A DNA stretch of 64,000 bases, taken from the NCBI GenBank assembly GCA_011317545.1, contig WUJK01000005.1, positions 2,232,001 through 2,296,000 on the forward strand, read 5' to 3'. The stretch is from Coniella vitis. Lineage: Eukaryota > Ascomycota > Sordariomycetes > Diaporthales > Schizoparmaceae. Under the pieces are notes generated by a model, which did not search any database, was not told the origin of the DNA, and saw only the letters and a list, made by a program, of their open reading frames with translations. The translations under genes and the position numbers were made by a program. Positions 21,466-32,729 of this stretch are shown here, piece after piece; position 1 is the stretch's first letter, and each line of letters begins with the position of its first letter.

Positions 21466-22720
21466 GGTCCCTATGGTCCCTGGGATCGCCGGTCGGTCGG
21501 TCGGTCGGTCGGTTGCAAGATGACGCCACGCCTTTGCCAGGTCCAGGCGAGCAAGTCACTGTGGCTGGCTTTGGGATCTGGGAAGAGAAGGGCCGGTCAT
21601 GAATGAATGATGGGCTTTGAAGAAAGGCAGCTTTGCATGCAGATGGCACGAAAAAGGGCGTGGTGGACAGGGCCTGCCGCCGTCTTGACGCAACGTTTAT
21701 CAAGGTCCCCTTTGTGAAGCTTTTCCTTATCTGCTGGCCTCGCCAGTACATCGGTACATTTCTTGTTCCAGCCACGGAATTTATACCGGGTATGGCGCGA
21801 TGCAACATGAGTACCCTGCGGTCGGCCAGCCAGGTCAAAGCAAAAGTACCACACGGCCACGACGCGGGATTTGCACGAGGCAACACCGACACCAACACCA
21901 CAAACCACACCGCACAATGCGGCGGCGGCGGGCGTCTGGGCACGATGGCTGAGAGAGGGCCCTGTGTGTCTGCACGTTTGCTCGCTCGCCCGCCAAGGGG
22001 GACGCGCACAGGTCTTCAGCAGCATGGCATGGGCCCAGATGGCCCCGAGGTTGCAAAAGGCCAAGCCGCCGGGTTTCCCTGTTGGGCCAATCACGGATCC
22101 ATCCCGGACGCACCGCTGAAACGAGCCTTTGCAGGCCAGCCTGCGGCTGCTGAGCCAGGATTGCTGCCGTGGCCTGCAGACGCCAAGGGCAGCGGCGGCC
22201 ATGGCAGGCAGGCTGGCAGGAAAAGCCGCGGCAATGAGCCTCGGATGAGCGGCAGCCTTCCCCTTGGGTCTGCCAGCCAGGGCGGTTGCGGTGCCCGCGC
22301 CAAGGCTGATCTATCGCCCCGTGGTCCAAACACGGTGCGTGGCTACAACCTCGCGGCGCCCAGCAGCAGCAGCAGCAGCACTGGCGATGGAGACATGCCA
22401 GGACGCGGCGTGTGAAGCGCTGCGCTCGCTGTTGCCACTGTGATAAGCGGGCGCCTCGCTCTTGGGGGGGTCTTGGCTGCCCGCAACCGTGTTAGTCGTC
22501 TCGGCTGCTGGGTCTGGGCTCTGCCTCGGTGGGCTTGGCCAGCGGCGATGTGTGGCGGCCTGGGGGAAAGAAAAGACCGAGCATGCCAGAGGCAGCAAGC
22601 AGTGGGTGGATGCCAAGACGGACCACGTCTGTCAACACGTAGGAGTGGTCAGGCTGAAGTCTAATAAGGTGCGCGCGAGGCTTGCGGGGCATGGGGAAGG
22701 AGGTGAAAGCCGACCCACGC

Positions 22721-22769
22721 ACTGACTGACTGACTGGCTGGCTGGCCGGCTGACTGACTGACTGACTGA
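22721..22769. repeat. ACTG/CTGG tetranucleotide tandem array
   Basis: Runs of ACTG flank a short CTGG-type core, giving an array of about 49 bp symmetrical in composition. It looks like microsatellite growth with internal point changes. Confidence 0.75.
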
Positions 22770-24365
22770 TCGTGCGAGATAGATGCTGCAGTGCTTGATC
22801 TGCATTATCCAGGCATACTGCCATGTCGAGTCCTACGCGACCGGTGGATCTGCCTGCCCTGGCCGTCCAGACCGAGCGCAGAGTCCGAAGTGCTTTGTAC
22901 TTCCAGCTGCACGTGTCGGTCATGCTGTGTAAGTACAGAGAGCCCAACAGGTCTCGACACAATAAGCTTATGTAGAGTGCCGTTTGGGCTATCAGCCGTG
23001 CCGCACCGCACCGCACCTCATCGCACCGTATTCGCGATACCTTGGGCTCTCACGACCACCGGCCCCCACACCCTTTTCTTCACCCTCTGTCCTTGCTCCC
23101 CCAGCATCGTGAACGTGGCGTCCTCTTGCGTATCTTATCAGAACATGGCCCTGGCCGCCAGGGCCCCTGGCTGCCAAGCCGGCCGACTCTGGGGCCGTAG
23201 ATGAGGTATACTCGTCCACGGCGGCCACCACGCCCCCTCGACCCGCCTCCAGGCCCTGTCCGCGGCAAAGCAGCCGTCTGCAGGGATGTGTTAGCGTTAT
23301 GCGGGCCATCCCGTAGGCTACTACTGCAAAGCACGCTATCCGCCCTCGCCATCTCCATCGGGCTTAGCTGGAATTAGGTACAAGAGTACATAGTACATAG
23401 CATCAGGTACCTCGTCGTCGTAGTACATCGCGCACCCAGCGCGGCTCCCATGCATGTGGAGGCACTGCGCGAGGCCCCCGCCACCTCCTCAAGGCATCTT
23501 GGACGTGTACATGATGGCATCTTGCAACCGCGGGCACGCAAAAGGAGGGGGGCCAGTTTGGCGCAAGCGAAAGCGTCGAGTCTTGGCCCTTTGGCTGCCC
23601 TGGGGGAGCAGTCGACGTTCATTGGTGCGAAAAAAGCAACAAACGAAAGCAGAGAAAGACGACGTTGCTCTCACGGTTTCCCGCCTGGCTTGCGGCTGTT
23701 GCATACTATGTAGTACTTGCAGAGCAACGACCCTGGCGGACTCGCTCTCGTGTGACGCTGCTGCGAGGCCTGGATAGCCGCATACAGTACATCATCACAG
23801 CCAGGCAGCGCAGCCAGAGCCTCAGTCTTGCTCTGGCCGCGTCTCCCTGCGATGGTTCTGTTCTGCCTTCACCCCCAAACGAGCCATCCGTCGCCCAAAA
23901 GCCCATGCTTGGTAAATGCCTCAGCAGCATGCCCCAGGACCCTTCTGCCATCGGCGGGATTCGGTTCGCTTCTCTTTCATTATCGCCCTTCCACGTACGC
24001 ACATGTGCCAAGCTCTTGGCTTTTTCTGGATCTGGCCGTAGTGGTCGAGGGTCTACGCTCGGTGCTTTGGCTTTCTAGAGTTGCAATCAGAGGGTGGGCG
24101 TCCATGCCAATGCTGGCATCTCCTCAAATCTGGCTTTTCAAACACTTGACGACCCACATGCCGCCCGTCACTTGGTATGGAGATACCCGTCGGCAGGTGA
24201 CCTTGGGTAGTGCCCGCTTCTTCCTTCTCTTGAGCGGTTGAATCTTGAGATGGACACGGACCAAGCACATACGTCGTCTCCAAGAACTACGGCGTCCAAG
24301 CACGCCCGGACCTTTTTGAGAGAACTTCACTCGGGGTATGTATTCTTTCATGGCAGGCGCATGCA

Positions 24366-24370
<5 letters not shown>

Positions 24371-24409
<39 letters not shown>
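24371..24409. repeat. GT dinucleotide microsatellite
   Basis: Almost uninterrupted GT repeat of about 19 copies in non-coding DNA. Confidence 0.85.
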
Positions 24410-24905
24410 CGACGCTCAACAGCAGCATGACTGTTTTTCTTGGCTACGTCTCTTTGATATTCTCGGAGGCAATAGGCGCGTAAAACCCCGATCCAAGCGA
24501 GATAACCTTGCTCCCTGGCATTGGATACGGATATACACTTACGTTTCTTAGTATCCACCATCTCCAAAACGTCCGTCAGGGCGACGGCTCTCTTCAAGGC
24601 TCGCTCGCTCGCTTGCTTTGCTTTCATGCACCGGGAAACTATCCCGCCAGCCACCCTTGGGCGGGCAGCGTAGCAATATTAGAGAAGAAAAAAAATAAAT
24701 AAAAAAAACCTTGGGCAAGGTTTGGGGTTCTGGGGGAAGCCAGAGGTGTCCATGCAGGGCTGGGGCTTCCTGGAGATCGATCGCAAAGTCTGGCCCTTTT
24801 TCCCACCTCTGCCCTTGAACTGCATTGCCGCGATTACTCACGCCCGCTCAGGAAATCTGCCTGACAAGATGTCAGAGGCATGTAATGTGGTGTATGTGTA
24901 TGCAT

Positions 24906-24948
24906 GTGTGTGTGTGTGTGTGTGTGTGTCTGTGTGTGTGAGAGAGAG
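24906..24948. repeat. GT/GA compound microsatellite
   Basis: A GT repeat with a few interruptions followed directly by a short GA run, in non-coding DNA. Confidence 0.8.
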
Positions 24949-25609
24949 CGACCGGGCAAATGCAAGACCGGCAGCGTTGAAACGGTCTGGCACCCGTCAA
25001 CCTTTTTTTTGTCCAAAAACAGTCAGCCAAGAACATACTATTGAAAATGGCATTTTTTGCCTGGGGTGTAAGTACTGTCCTATTGCACATTTACGAGTAA
25101 AAGAACGAAAAAAACAGTACAGGATCGACGATGGCGGATGTTCCTTCAGGAAGGTCACTATCCCACAAACACCACTCGAGATACGCACAATTTAGGTTGA
25201 ATATCACATATGGAACTTTCCTTTCGCCCCATCCCCCCTCCCTTTGCGCAATATGCAGCAGAATGAGCCACACACCTTCTTCACGATGCATGCTGAGAGA
25301 ATCCTTACAGAAAGCCAAGAGCACCGGTCAGCGCCATTGGCTATCTGTGCGACGTTATCTCAAGCAGCAGAGCGGGTAATATCTCCCACCCTCTCTCAAC
25401 GAGGTCTGCAAAAAGTGACCGAGATAATCCAGGGCCTCCGATAACGCGGCGGCAAAACCATCTCGCTGTTGCAATGAGACTCAAGCGAGGGAAGCGTGAT
25501 AGCCCAGGGGGGACCTTCACCTCGTTGACTGTGCATACAGGACGACTTGCCGGGGGGGGGGGGAGGCTGAGTTGGGTTGTCTCCTTCATCATCACAGAGG
25601 AGGTTTGAA

Positions 25610-25616
25610 TATAAAT
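25610..25616 (+). promoter_or_regulatory. TATA box of the lyase gene
   Basis: TATAAAT lies about 160 bp before the ATG at 25775, with a pyrimidine-rich leader ending in a long C run just ahead of the start codon. Confidence 0.45.
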
Positions 25617-25774
25617 ATTGCGACTCTCCGCCCGCCAGGAGTGAGGGTGAGGCCAGACTGGACAACATTCCATTCCATCCTCGTGTGCCTCTGTATACGA
25701 TCGAACCAAAAACGTTGTTGCTCCAGTTATACAACAGTTTCTTTCTCATCAACCCCCCCCCCCCCATCTTCAAG

Positions 25775-27108
25775 ATGCCTTCTCAGACTACCGAGTTAGC
25801 ACCTAGTGTGCTGAGCACACCAACCTCCTTCAAGCAGCCCATGGTTGTCCAGCACTTCCAGGAGGCCCCGCTGACTCCAGAAGAGATCATCCCCGAAAAG
25901 ACCCATGAGACCAAGTTCCTAACCATGACGCCAACCCTCTACTCTCCTGGCAAGCCTCTGTCTGGAGCCACCAAGCTCCGCAGGATGATCTTCGAGACCA
26001 AGAACCTCATTGTCTGCCCTGGAGTCTACGACGGACTCTCTGCCCGTACTGCCCTCGAACTAGGCTTTGAAGCTCTATACATGGTATGTAGTTTTGCACC
26101 CTATCTATCTATCTATCTATCTATATAAATATATATATATGGGCTTCCCATCCTTTTTCATTTTTTTCTTCTTTAAAAAACATGATCTTTTTGCAAACAC
26201 CATGCTAACTTGGACTTCAATGTGTGATCCAGACCGGCGCCGGCACCACAGCATCTCGTCTGGGCCAGCCTGACCTGGCCATTGCCCAACTCTACGAAAT
26301 GCGCGAGAACGCAGACATGATTGCTGGACTGGACCCATACGGCCCTCCTCTTATTGCAGACATGGACACTGGCTATGGAGGTAAGCAAAAACTCACAGTC
26401 ACAAAGACAGAGAAAAAAAAAAAAAAACATTCAAAACACACAAGCTAACACATTTGCTTTCTTCCAAAAACTTCAGGCCCCCTCATGGTTGCCCGCACAG
26501 TAGAGCAGTACATCCGCTCGGGCGTCGCCGGCGCCCACCTCGAAGACCAGGTCCTCATGAAGCGCTGCGGCCACCTGGGCGGCAAGAAGGTCGTGCCGCG
26601 CGAGGAATACCTGCAGCGCATCCGCGCGGCGCACCAGGCGCGCATGCGCCTGCAGTCCGACTTTGTGCTGATTGCGCGCACCGACGCGCTGCAGTCGCTC
26701 GGCTACGACGAGTGCATTGCGCGGCTGCGCGCGGCGCGCGACATTGGCGCCGACGTGGGCCTGCTCGAGGGCTTCAAGTCCAAGGAGCAGGCGGCGCAGG
26801 CGGTGCGCGACCTCGCGCCGTGGCCGCTGCTGTACAACTCGGTCGAGAACGGCGCCAGCCCGACCATCTCGGTCGAGGAGGCGCGCCTCATGGGCTTCCG
26901 CATCATGATCTTCAGCTTCGCCACGCTCGCGCCGGCGTACACGGCGATTCGGGACGCGCTGATCCGCCTCAAGACGATTGGCGGTGTGGGCACGCCCAAG
27001 GAGATTACGCCCGTGAAGCTGTTTGAGGTCTGCGGCTTGAAGCAATCCATGTCCATTGACGTGGCGGCTGGAGGCAAAGCCTTTGATGAGGATGTTGGCA
27101 AGGTTTGA
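25775..27108 (+). CDS. Isocitrate lyase/PEP mutase superfamily lyase, candidate oxaloacetate acetylhydrolase
   Basis: Exons 25775-26083, 26233-26380 and 26477-27108 give 362 residues, close to fungal oxaloacetate hydrolases that split oxaloacetate into oxalate and acetate. The barrel contains CPGVYDGLSARTALELGF, then TGAGTTASRLGQPD, the metal-binding PLIADMDTGYGG and the EDQVLMKRCGH loop. The Cys in KRCGH is the catalytic residue of lyases in this superfamily and argues against a phosphonomutase. VENGASPTIS may hold the serine reported to distinguish oxaloacetate hydrolases from related malate lyases; alignment is needed. The first 45 residues are a hydrophilic extension without an obvious mitochondrial signal. 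Intron 1 carries a CTAT microsatellite and AT-rich DNA. Other substrates (dimethylmalate, methylisocitrate type) remain possible. Confidence 0.85.
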
Positions 27109-28254
27109 GAAGATCAATGTGGCGTGGATCAGGCGGGAGGTCTTTTTCTACTCGTTTTTTTTTGTGTGTGTTTCTTATTTTCCATTGGGCCGGGTGGTTT
27201 CATTTGCTCTTGAACAAGTATCTTGTGTCGTTCCTTAGTATGTACAAAGATTCACCTGGAGCAAGGAGATTTCAGTTTACCATATGGAGGCCAGAATCCA
27301 TAGTTGCAGTTATTTCATCTTTTCATTTCCCTCTTACGCTGGGGACAGGAAGCCAGTACAGTTAGGTAACTTGATTGTGCAAAAAAGTACATTTCCTTCT
27401 CAAGACAGTAAATGAATCCAATATCGAACAAATTTTGATTCACTCAAATACTACGATCCAAGTCTTCATGGTTCTCACAATAGTTTAGCTCAGGTTGGGC
27501 AAAAAATACATCTTGAGCCGTATATGAAGATGAGTGTTTGTAGAAATATGTTCTGTTACCAGATTTCATATTACTCAAACTTACTAGCTAATAGTCTGAA
27601 GAGATACAGCAGTTATGTGTTACTATGTATCAGTGGTGTTACCTCTTGCCCTTGTCTTTTGTCTTCTGGGCCAGATATATTCTCAATCATTGAATGGTAT
27701 TAAGCAACCTCGCAAGCTAACTGGCACAAGTGTATAACCACTCTCCTATGAAGCGGCCAAAAAACCTTCAGCCGTAACGATGATAGTATCTGCTCATTCA
27801 AGGCATACATAAGACGGGAAGTATATCGTAAAAAGAACCAATGCGAAAACACGGATATCATGTATGTATATATATTTATATATAACGACCGTGGAGGCAT
27901 ATTTATAATTAAGGATTTTGGAGAATTGGAGTTAGTCAACATCGATAAAGCATCGAGATCGAAAAAAGTATAGATAGCTTCTGAATCTTAATCTACAGGG
28001 AGCACTACTTGCATTAGGATATTTCCTCTCTGTCGAGATACTATATATAAGAGTCTAGACATGGAAGTGTCTAGTCAGTTTCCACTCTGTTCTGCTACTA
28101 AGAATGGACAAAGATCACGCATAGTGTAATAGCCCGATACTGCCTTTAAGGCACATTCGGTTCCAATCACGCAAAGTCAGATATGTGATGATCAGCAAAG
28201 ACTAGACCAAAAAAGAAGAGAATTATAAAAGTATGCAAAAACACCAAAAAATGT
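27109..28254. other. AT-rich spacer
   Basis: No gene seen. It is the 3' flank of the lyase gene, AT-rich with ATATAT runs near 27860-27885 and a TACTATGT motif near 27621. Confidence 0.45.
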
Positions 28255-28364
28255 CGCCCGACGTGGGGCTCGAACCCACAGCCTTGAGATTATTGAATCT
28301 GCACTGATCATTCAGAACAGGAGACTGTAAAAGTCTCACGCTCTACCAATTGAGCTAGCCGGGC
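28255..28364 (-). tRNA. tRNA-Lys(UUU) with a 37-nt intron
   Basis: The minus strand folds as a tRNA: acceptor arm GCCCGGC pairs with GTCGGGC (one G-T pair), the T loop is GGTTCGAGCC-like and the D loop is intact. The anticodon stem TGAGA/TCTCA closes a loop CTTTTAA with anticodon TTT. An intron of exactly 37 nt (28291-28327) sits between positions 37 and 38, the standard place, leaving a 73-nt mature tRNA. Confidence 0.95.
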
Positions 28365-29248
28365 TAACCCATTTGTTGAAAACAACGTAATGCGGTAGCC
28401 TTATAACGTGCATACAACTGTTGCTGCAGTGTGGTAAAATCAGTTTGCACCATGGATGAGTAGCCTCTATCGCGTTAATGGATATTGATGTGAATAGAAG
28501 CCCCTCCATATTCAGGCACCTGGCCTCTATTCAATAGTGTATACATACATTATACTAAATCAAACCATGTCTTGCATAATCCTTCTTTCTGTCCATGGTA
28601 GTACTGCCTTCCGGGCTATTCTAGCTGTATGGCTATTGATGGAATTCGGTCCGTGTGATACTGCTCATCTGGGCAGCTGTATTGCTTAGTCTTTGTTTGT
28701 AATAGTTCATAGTAGCTAAGAAACAATCCGCAGCCTTATGCGGTTCTAGACAAATTCTCCAACATCAGCAACTGGTGGAAAGGAACACTCTGAAGTTTCC
28801 GCCAACTTCTACGCGTAACGGTCTGCCATGGTAGAACACAGACTACGTATGGAAACAAATGTTGCACACAAGTCTTGCAGTATTGGTTTCAAACCTCTAC
28901 TCTATTCACACAAACTCTCAAGGGTATCTAAAGTAAATCATGTCGCCCATATGCAGAATTACCAAGCCACAACCAACCAGGTTGAGCATGTGGCCTTGGA
29001 TCAACTTCTGCACCTATCCCACAGATGACCGCGTAAACATACCACAACAACACCATGCAGATTTAAGCATCAACAATATTCCGTGCACATCCCTCCCGTT
29101 TTCCGACTTCTTTCGTGACCATTACCACCGCGAAGGTTGACCTCCCAAAGAGTTTTTGAGTGCCACCTCTTGTGATGTACCATCTGTCCCTCCATTTGTT
29201 TTTGACAGCCGATTGTGTACTGGCAACTGCAAGCAAATGTCTTGCCAT
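28365..29248. other. Spacer between tRNA-Lys and the thioredoxin gene
   Basis: AT-rich, no gene recognised. It includes the 3' flank of the minus-strand thioredoxin gene. Confidence 0.4.
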
Positions 29249-29632
29249 TTATTCTCCAACCTTGGCACCGGCAGCCTGCTTGGTCTTGGCCAAGGTACCC
29301 AGTTTATCGACTGCACCGCGCAGGCTTTGGACATCGGCACCCCGTATCAGAGCCTGGCCGTTGACACCGACCTGCTTACCATTCTTGAAGAACATGAATG
29401 TTGGCATAGCCGAGATACCATATTGTGCAGCCGTCTGACGGTTGTTGTCGACATTGACCTTGGCAAAGGCGAGATAGCCGGGGATGGCGGACTGCTTTGC
29501 GAACTGTTCGTAGAGGGGTGCTATTTGCTTGCAAGGCCCGCACCAGTCGGCATAAAAGTCTGCGACGACATACATGGTCGAGTCAAGAAGAGATTGGAAC
29601 TCGGCGTGGGTTGCGACGTGTTGGACGGCCAT
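29249..29632 (-). CDS. Thioredoxin
   Basis: An intronless 127-residue cytosolic thioredoxin. The active site is WCGPC in YADWCGPCKQIAPLYEQFA, followed by VNVDNN and the cis-proline motif ISAMPTFMFFKNG, all in the canonical order and spacing. It reduces disulfides in target proteins with electrons from thioredoxin reductase. The chain is about 20 residues longer than a minimal thioredoxin because of a Lys/Ala-rich C-terminal tail. There is no signal peptide or mitochondrial leader. The start codon is the first Met, just before the conserved N-terminal strand. Confidence 0.95.
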   Translation of the reverse strand: MAVQHVATHAEFQSLLDSTMYVVADFYADWCGPCKQIAPLYEQFAKQSAIPGYLAFAKVNVDNNRQTAAQYGISAMPTFMFFKNGKQVGVNGQALIRGADVQSLRGAVDKLGTLAKTKQAAGAKVGE

Positions 29633-29729
29633 GGTTGCGAATCCCGTGGGTAGATGGCTGCTCGAGCTGCGTGCTTAGGCGCGACTGGTCGTACAGTAAA
29701 CGGGTCAAGCCGTGGTGAATGGTGATGAT

Positions 29730-29767
<38 letters not shown>

Positions 29768-32729
29768 CTCGCGGATACTGGCCGGAGGATGCGTGGTTGG
29801 GTATCGCGTGTAAAGGACAGTTTTGTAGCGTGCAAAAGATGTCTATTAGGGCGCGAGACCCTTGAAATCAGAATGGAAGGTGCAAGGCTGGCGGCAAACA
29901 ACGTTTGTCATGCGGGGTCGCTCTGGCGCCGCCTGCCACTAAGCGCCAGGGGTTTCTGGAAGCTGCGATGCAACGGCGCCAACAAGCTTTTCTCAGCCTT
30001 ACTCAGCCCCGACACACCACCGCAGCTGCAGTTATGGCTTCAGAAAATGCTCAGCAACTGCTAATCAGAACTAATCTCGTACACCCCTGTTCTCTCTAGC
30101 ATCTCGGCCACATTTTCTTCACCATATCGCAAGGCTACGTCAAGGCCTCGCCATGCTTAACGGCTGCGCACCTCGTCCGCCCGCAGTTTCTGGTTGTTGA
30201 TGTGTTGGCGGCCATGGAGCTGCCTCTGGAGCCCTGCGACCACGTCCTGGAAGCTGTGAAGACGTCTTGCTACTCGTCTAGCTAGCGTGCCTCGTTTTGG
30301 CTGCGCGTCAACCGGTCCTCTTCGACCTCGGATCTCCCGGGCATCTGCGTCAGCCAACGATGGCCAGCTCCTCGTTTGCTAATAGACAAGGTAGAGCTTG
30401 GACATCTTATCTCAGTCATTTGTGCCCAAAACTGGAGGTCGAGGCACCGGTACCTCAGCGTCTGCCGAGCAAATCGAGATTTGGAGCATGGCAACTAGTG
30501 GTTGGCGTCCAAGCCAGCCTGAAGAGCACCGCACGGTCGCACAGCTACGAGACTTTTAAGTACGATACCGAGAGCCTGCACGGCGCGACACCTCCAAACC
30601 ACGGTACGGGATGTCGTCCCAGTAGTCTGCGAATGCCTGAACATGCAATTGTATGACTTGCCGTCGACAATGGGCAAGTTCTGTCGTGACTCTTGTGTCG
30701 GGACTATGAATCGCGGGCGATTCTGAGGCAGGCTGGCATGCTTTGTCCTTGGAAACAACGTCCCTTGTTCGGCATCGCGCTACTTTGAAAATAGCCGCCA
30801 AACTAAACGACAAATGGCGCTGTGCAGAAACGATGCCGCTAGTGATGCAGAGTTCGATTGGCCACTTGTGATAGCTTCCGCGTGGCCAACTCCAAGTGTG
30901 TTCATCGCATTGTGCGTTAATCGCATTGGAGGATCAGCAGCCTCAATGGGTAAAGAGGTGCAATCAACCCTGACAACTACACTCCGGGATCAAGGCACCG
31001 TCATCGCAATCCTGAAAAGAGAAGAAACGCCATGCAGGTGGAATGGCATTCGCGGTTCTGGAGACCACGATCCAGCTCATGATGGACATCTCAACTCTCG
31101 AAATTGAGGTGGCTTGGGTAGCATTGACAGCCTGCTGGATGGGTTGCCTAACCTGATGGTGTCATTCTCCAGCAAGAGCGGTAAGTGTCACCGTTTGAGA
31201 TGCAATATCCTCGTCTCATGCTGATGGAGCCTCAGAACCCCCTTTCTTGTGCTTGGATGCACAAATGGACTTGGCTAGCCTGCAGCCAGAATCTGCAGTA
31301 ACTGCAAAAGATCAGGCAGCCAAAGCAGTCGCTTGTTGGCTGCCACAGGGATTGCCTCAGAATCTCGACTCGGGCCTTTACTATGTAGACCGCCGACATC
31401 CCGGACACGTGTCGGAAATCTGCTGATGACCATGCAAGCGCCCCCCGGTTCTTCTTGGTCTACCCTCGGCGGAAGCCATGGGGGGTTCTAGCATGTCGCC
31501 CTTGGCCCTTCGCCATCATAGTCTACTGGGTTGTGATTGTACCTCCAACAATCCCGCCTCGATATTGTTTGGCCCCGAGACCTAACGATGCTGTTGCGGA
31601 GCTTTCTTGAAAATGCTTCTCACGGTGACGTCTAGCCAAATTTGGAGCCTGGTAAGCCTGGGTGGACCATGCTTCAAAGGGACAATGCTACTATGTATAA
31701 GATGCAGCATTGGCCATGACCGAACATTTCAGCGGCAAGACGTCATGGTGTTTATCAGTAAGGGTTTTTTCTTCTCCTTCGGTGGACTGCCGAGATGGGC
31801 CCACTGCGGTCCGGGTGGGCCTGCCTGCGCAGAGCCGCATTTACCGTGACTACAACAGGCGAGGGATTCAAACCAACAGACCGGCGAATCTACAGCGTTC
31901 GTGTACATAGTATGTACCTGTTCTCTGCTCCTTTGGCCCCCTTTTCCCTGGCGTGTCGATCCGCTTATGTTTAGGGCCGATAGGCGTAGTTTGGCTGTAC
32001 GGCTTGGCCCGCAAGCGCCGCAAGTCGTTCCCGCGAAATGCATTGTGCCTGGCCACACAAGCCTTTGCTGCCCAAAAGATCCAGCACGCCTATGCGTCTA
32101 GTGCTGGTAGGGAAGGCTTTGCGCAGCCCGGACCAACCGAGTCAAGTACTATGTACTCGTGAAAACACGCAAATTTGCACTGCAACAGTCCTACTCATCT
32201 GGAACAGTTGAAGGCAAAATTGGTTTCCTGGTGACGTCCAGCCCCAAAAATTGGATCCATTCTTTTTGTCTGACTTACTCAAGTCCTCACCCAACGGTGG
32301 CGGGACATTGTATGGACGACTTGCCACAAGGGCATCCTGTCCTGGCTGGAAAACACACGGTGTATGACGTCCTATGGCGGTATTTGTCTTGAGATTCTCT
32401 CGTTATCGGCCCGTGACAAGTTAATACTTGGCTCAAAGTGGATTTACTCGCGGAGCCGATGGGCTGCGAGGCCCTTTTTCACCGCGATGCGACGTGCTCC
32501 ATACTAAGCACTATCGGATCGAGGTGCCTTGGACAGGCGAAATGGAAAATGGGAACCCAGGCTGTAGTGATCCGCCCATCTGGAAGATAAGAGTCAATCT
32601 GGAGAAGCCATCACCCCATTCTTTCCCCAGGTCTCCTCCTGATCATCTCTCTTCACCTTCCAGATTGGAAGTCCTCTATCCTTATTCTCTGCTACCTACA
32701 TTGCCAAGGGTTGGAGTCATTTCATCAAC
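29633..32729. other. Three-kilobase spacer between thioredoxin and the DHA1-type transporter
   Basis: No convincing gene. An ATG trinucleotide repeat lies at about 29727-29766 in the thioredoxin promoter. Four copies of TACTATGT/ACATAGTA occur between 31379 and 32154. Short ORFs around 30814-31107 show no recognisable domain. Confidence 0.45.
29727..29766. repeat. ATG/GAT trinucleotide microsatellite
   Basis: About 13 uninterrupted copies, 95-135 bp upstream of the thioredoxin start codon. Confidence 0.85.

Larger units (their letters stand above)
21466..25774. other. Long gene-poor stretch
   Basis: About 4.3 kb with no convincing gene. It includes the DUF1275 promoter (with a TCGG tetranucleotide run near 21492-21510), the tetranucleotide array at 22721-22769, two GT-repeat tracts and several ACATAGTA/TACTATGT motifs (near 23389 and 23704). 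Confidence 0.45.

Noticed and set aside
21633..22415. 260-codon plus-strand ORF
   Set aside because: Starts and ends in low-complexity composition, with an overlapping opposite-strand ORF of similar size and no family resemblance.
28251..28366. CRISPR-like or hairpin repeat around 28.3 kb
   Set aside because: The structure is fully explained as an interrupted tRNA-Lys gene; CRISPR arrays are not expected in fungi.
30814..31107. 97-codon plus-strand ORF with somewhat coding-like composition
   Set aside because: No homologous family recognised, no splice partners, and neighbouring frames look equally plausible.
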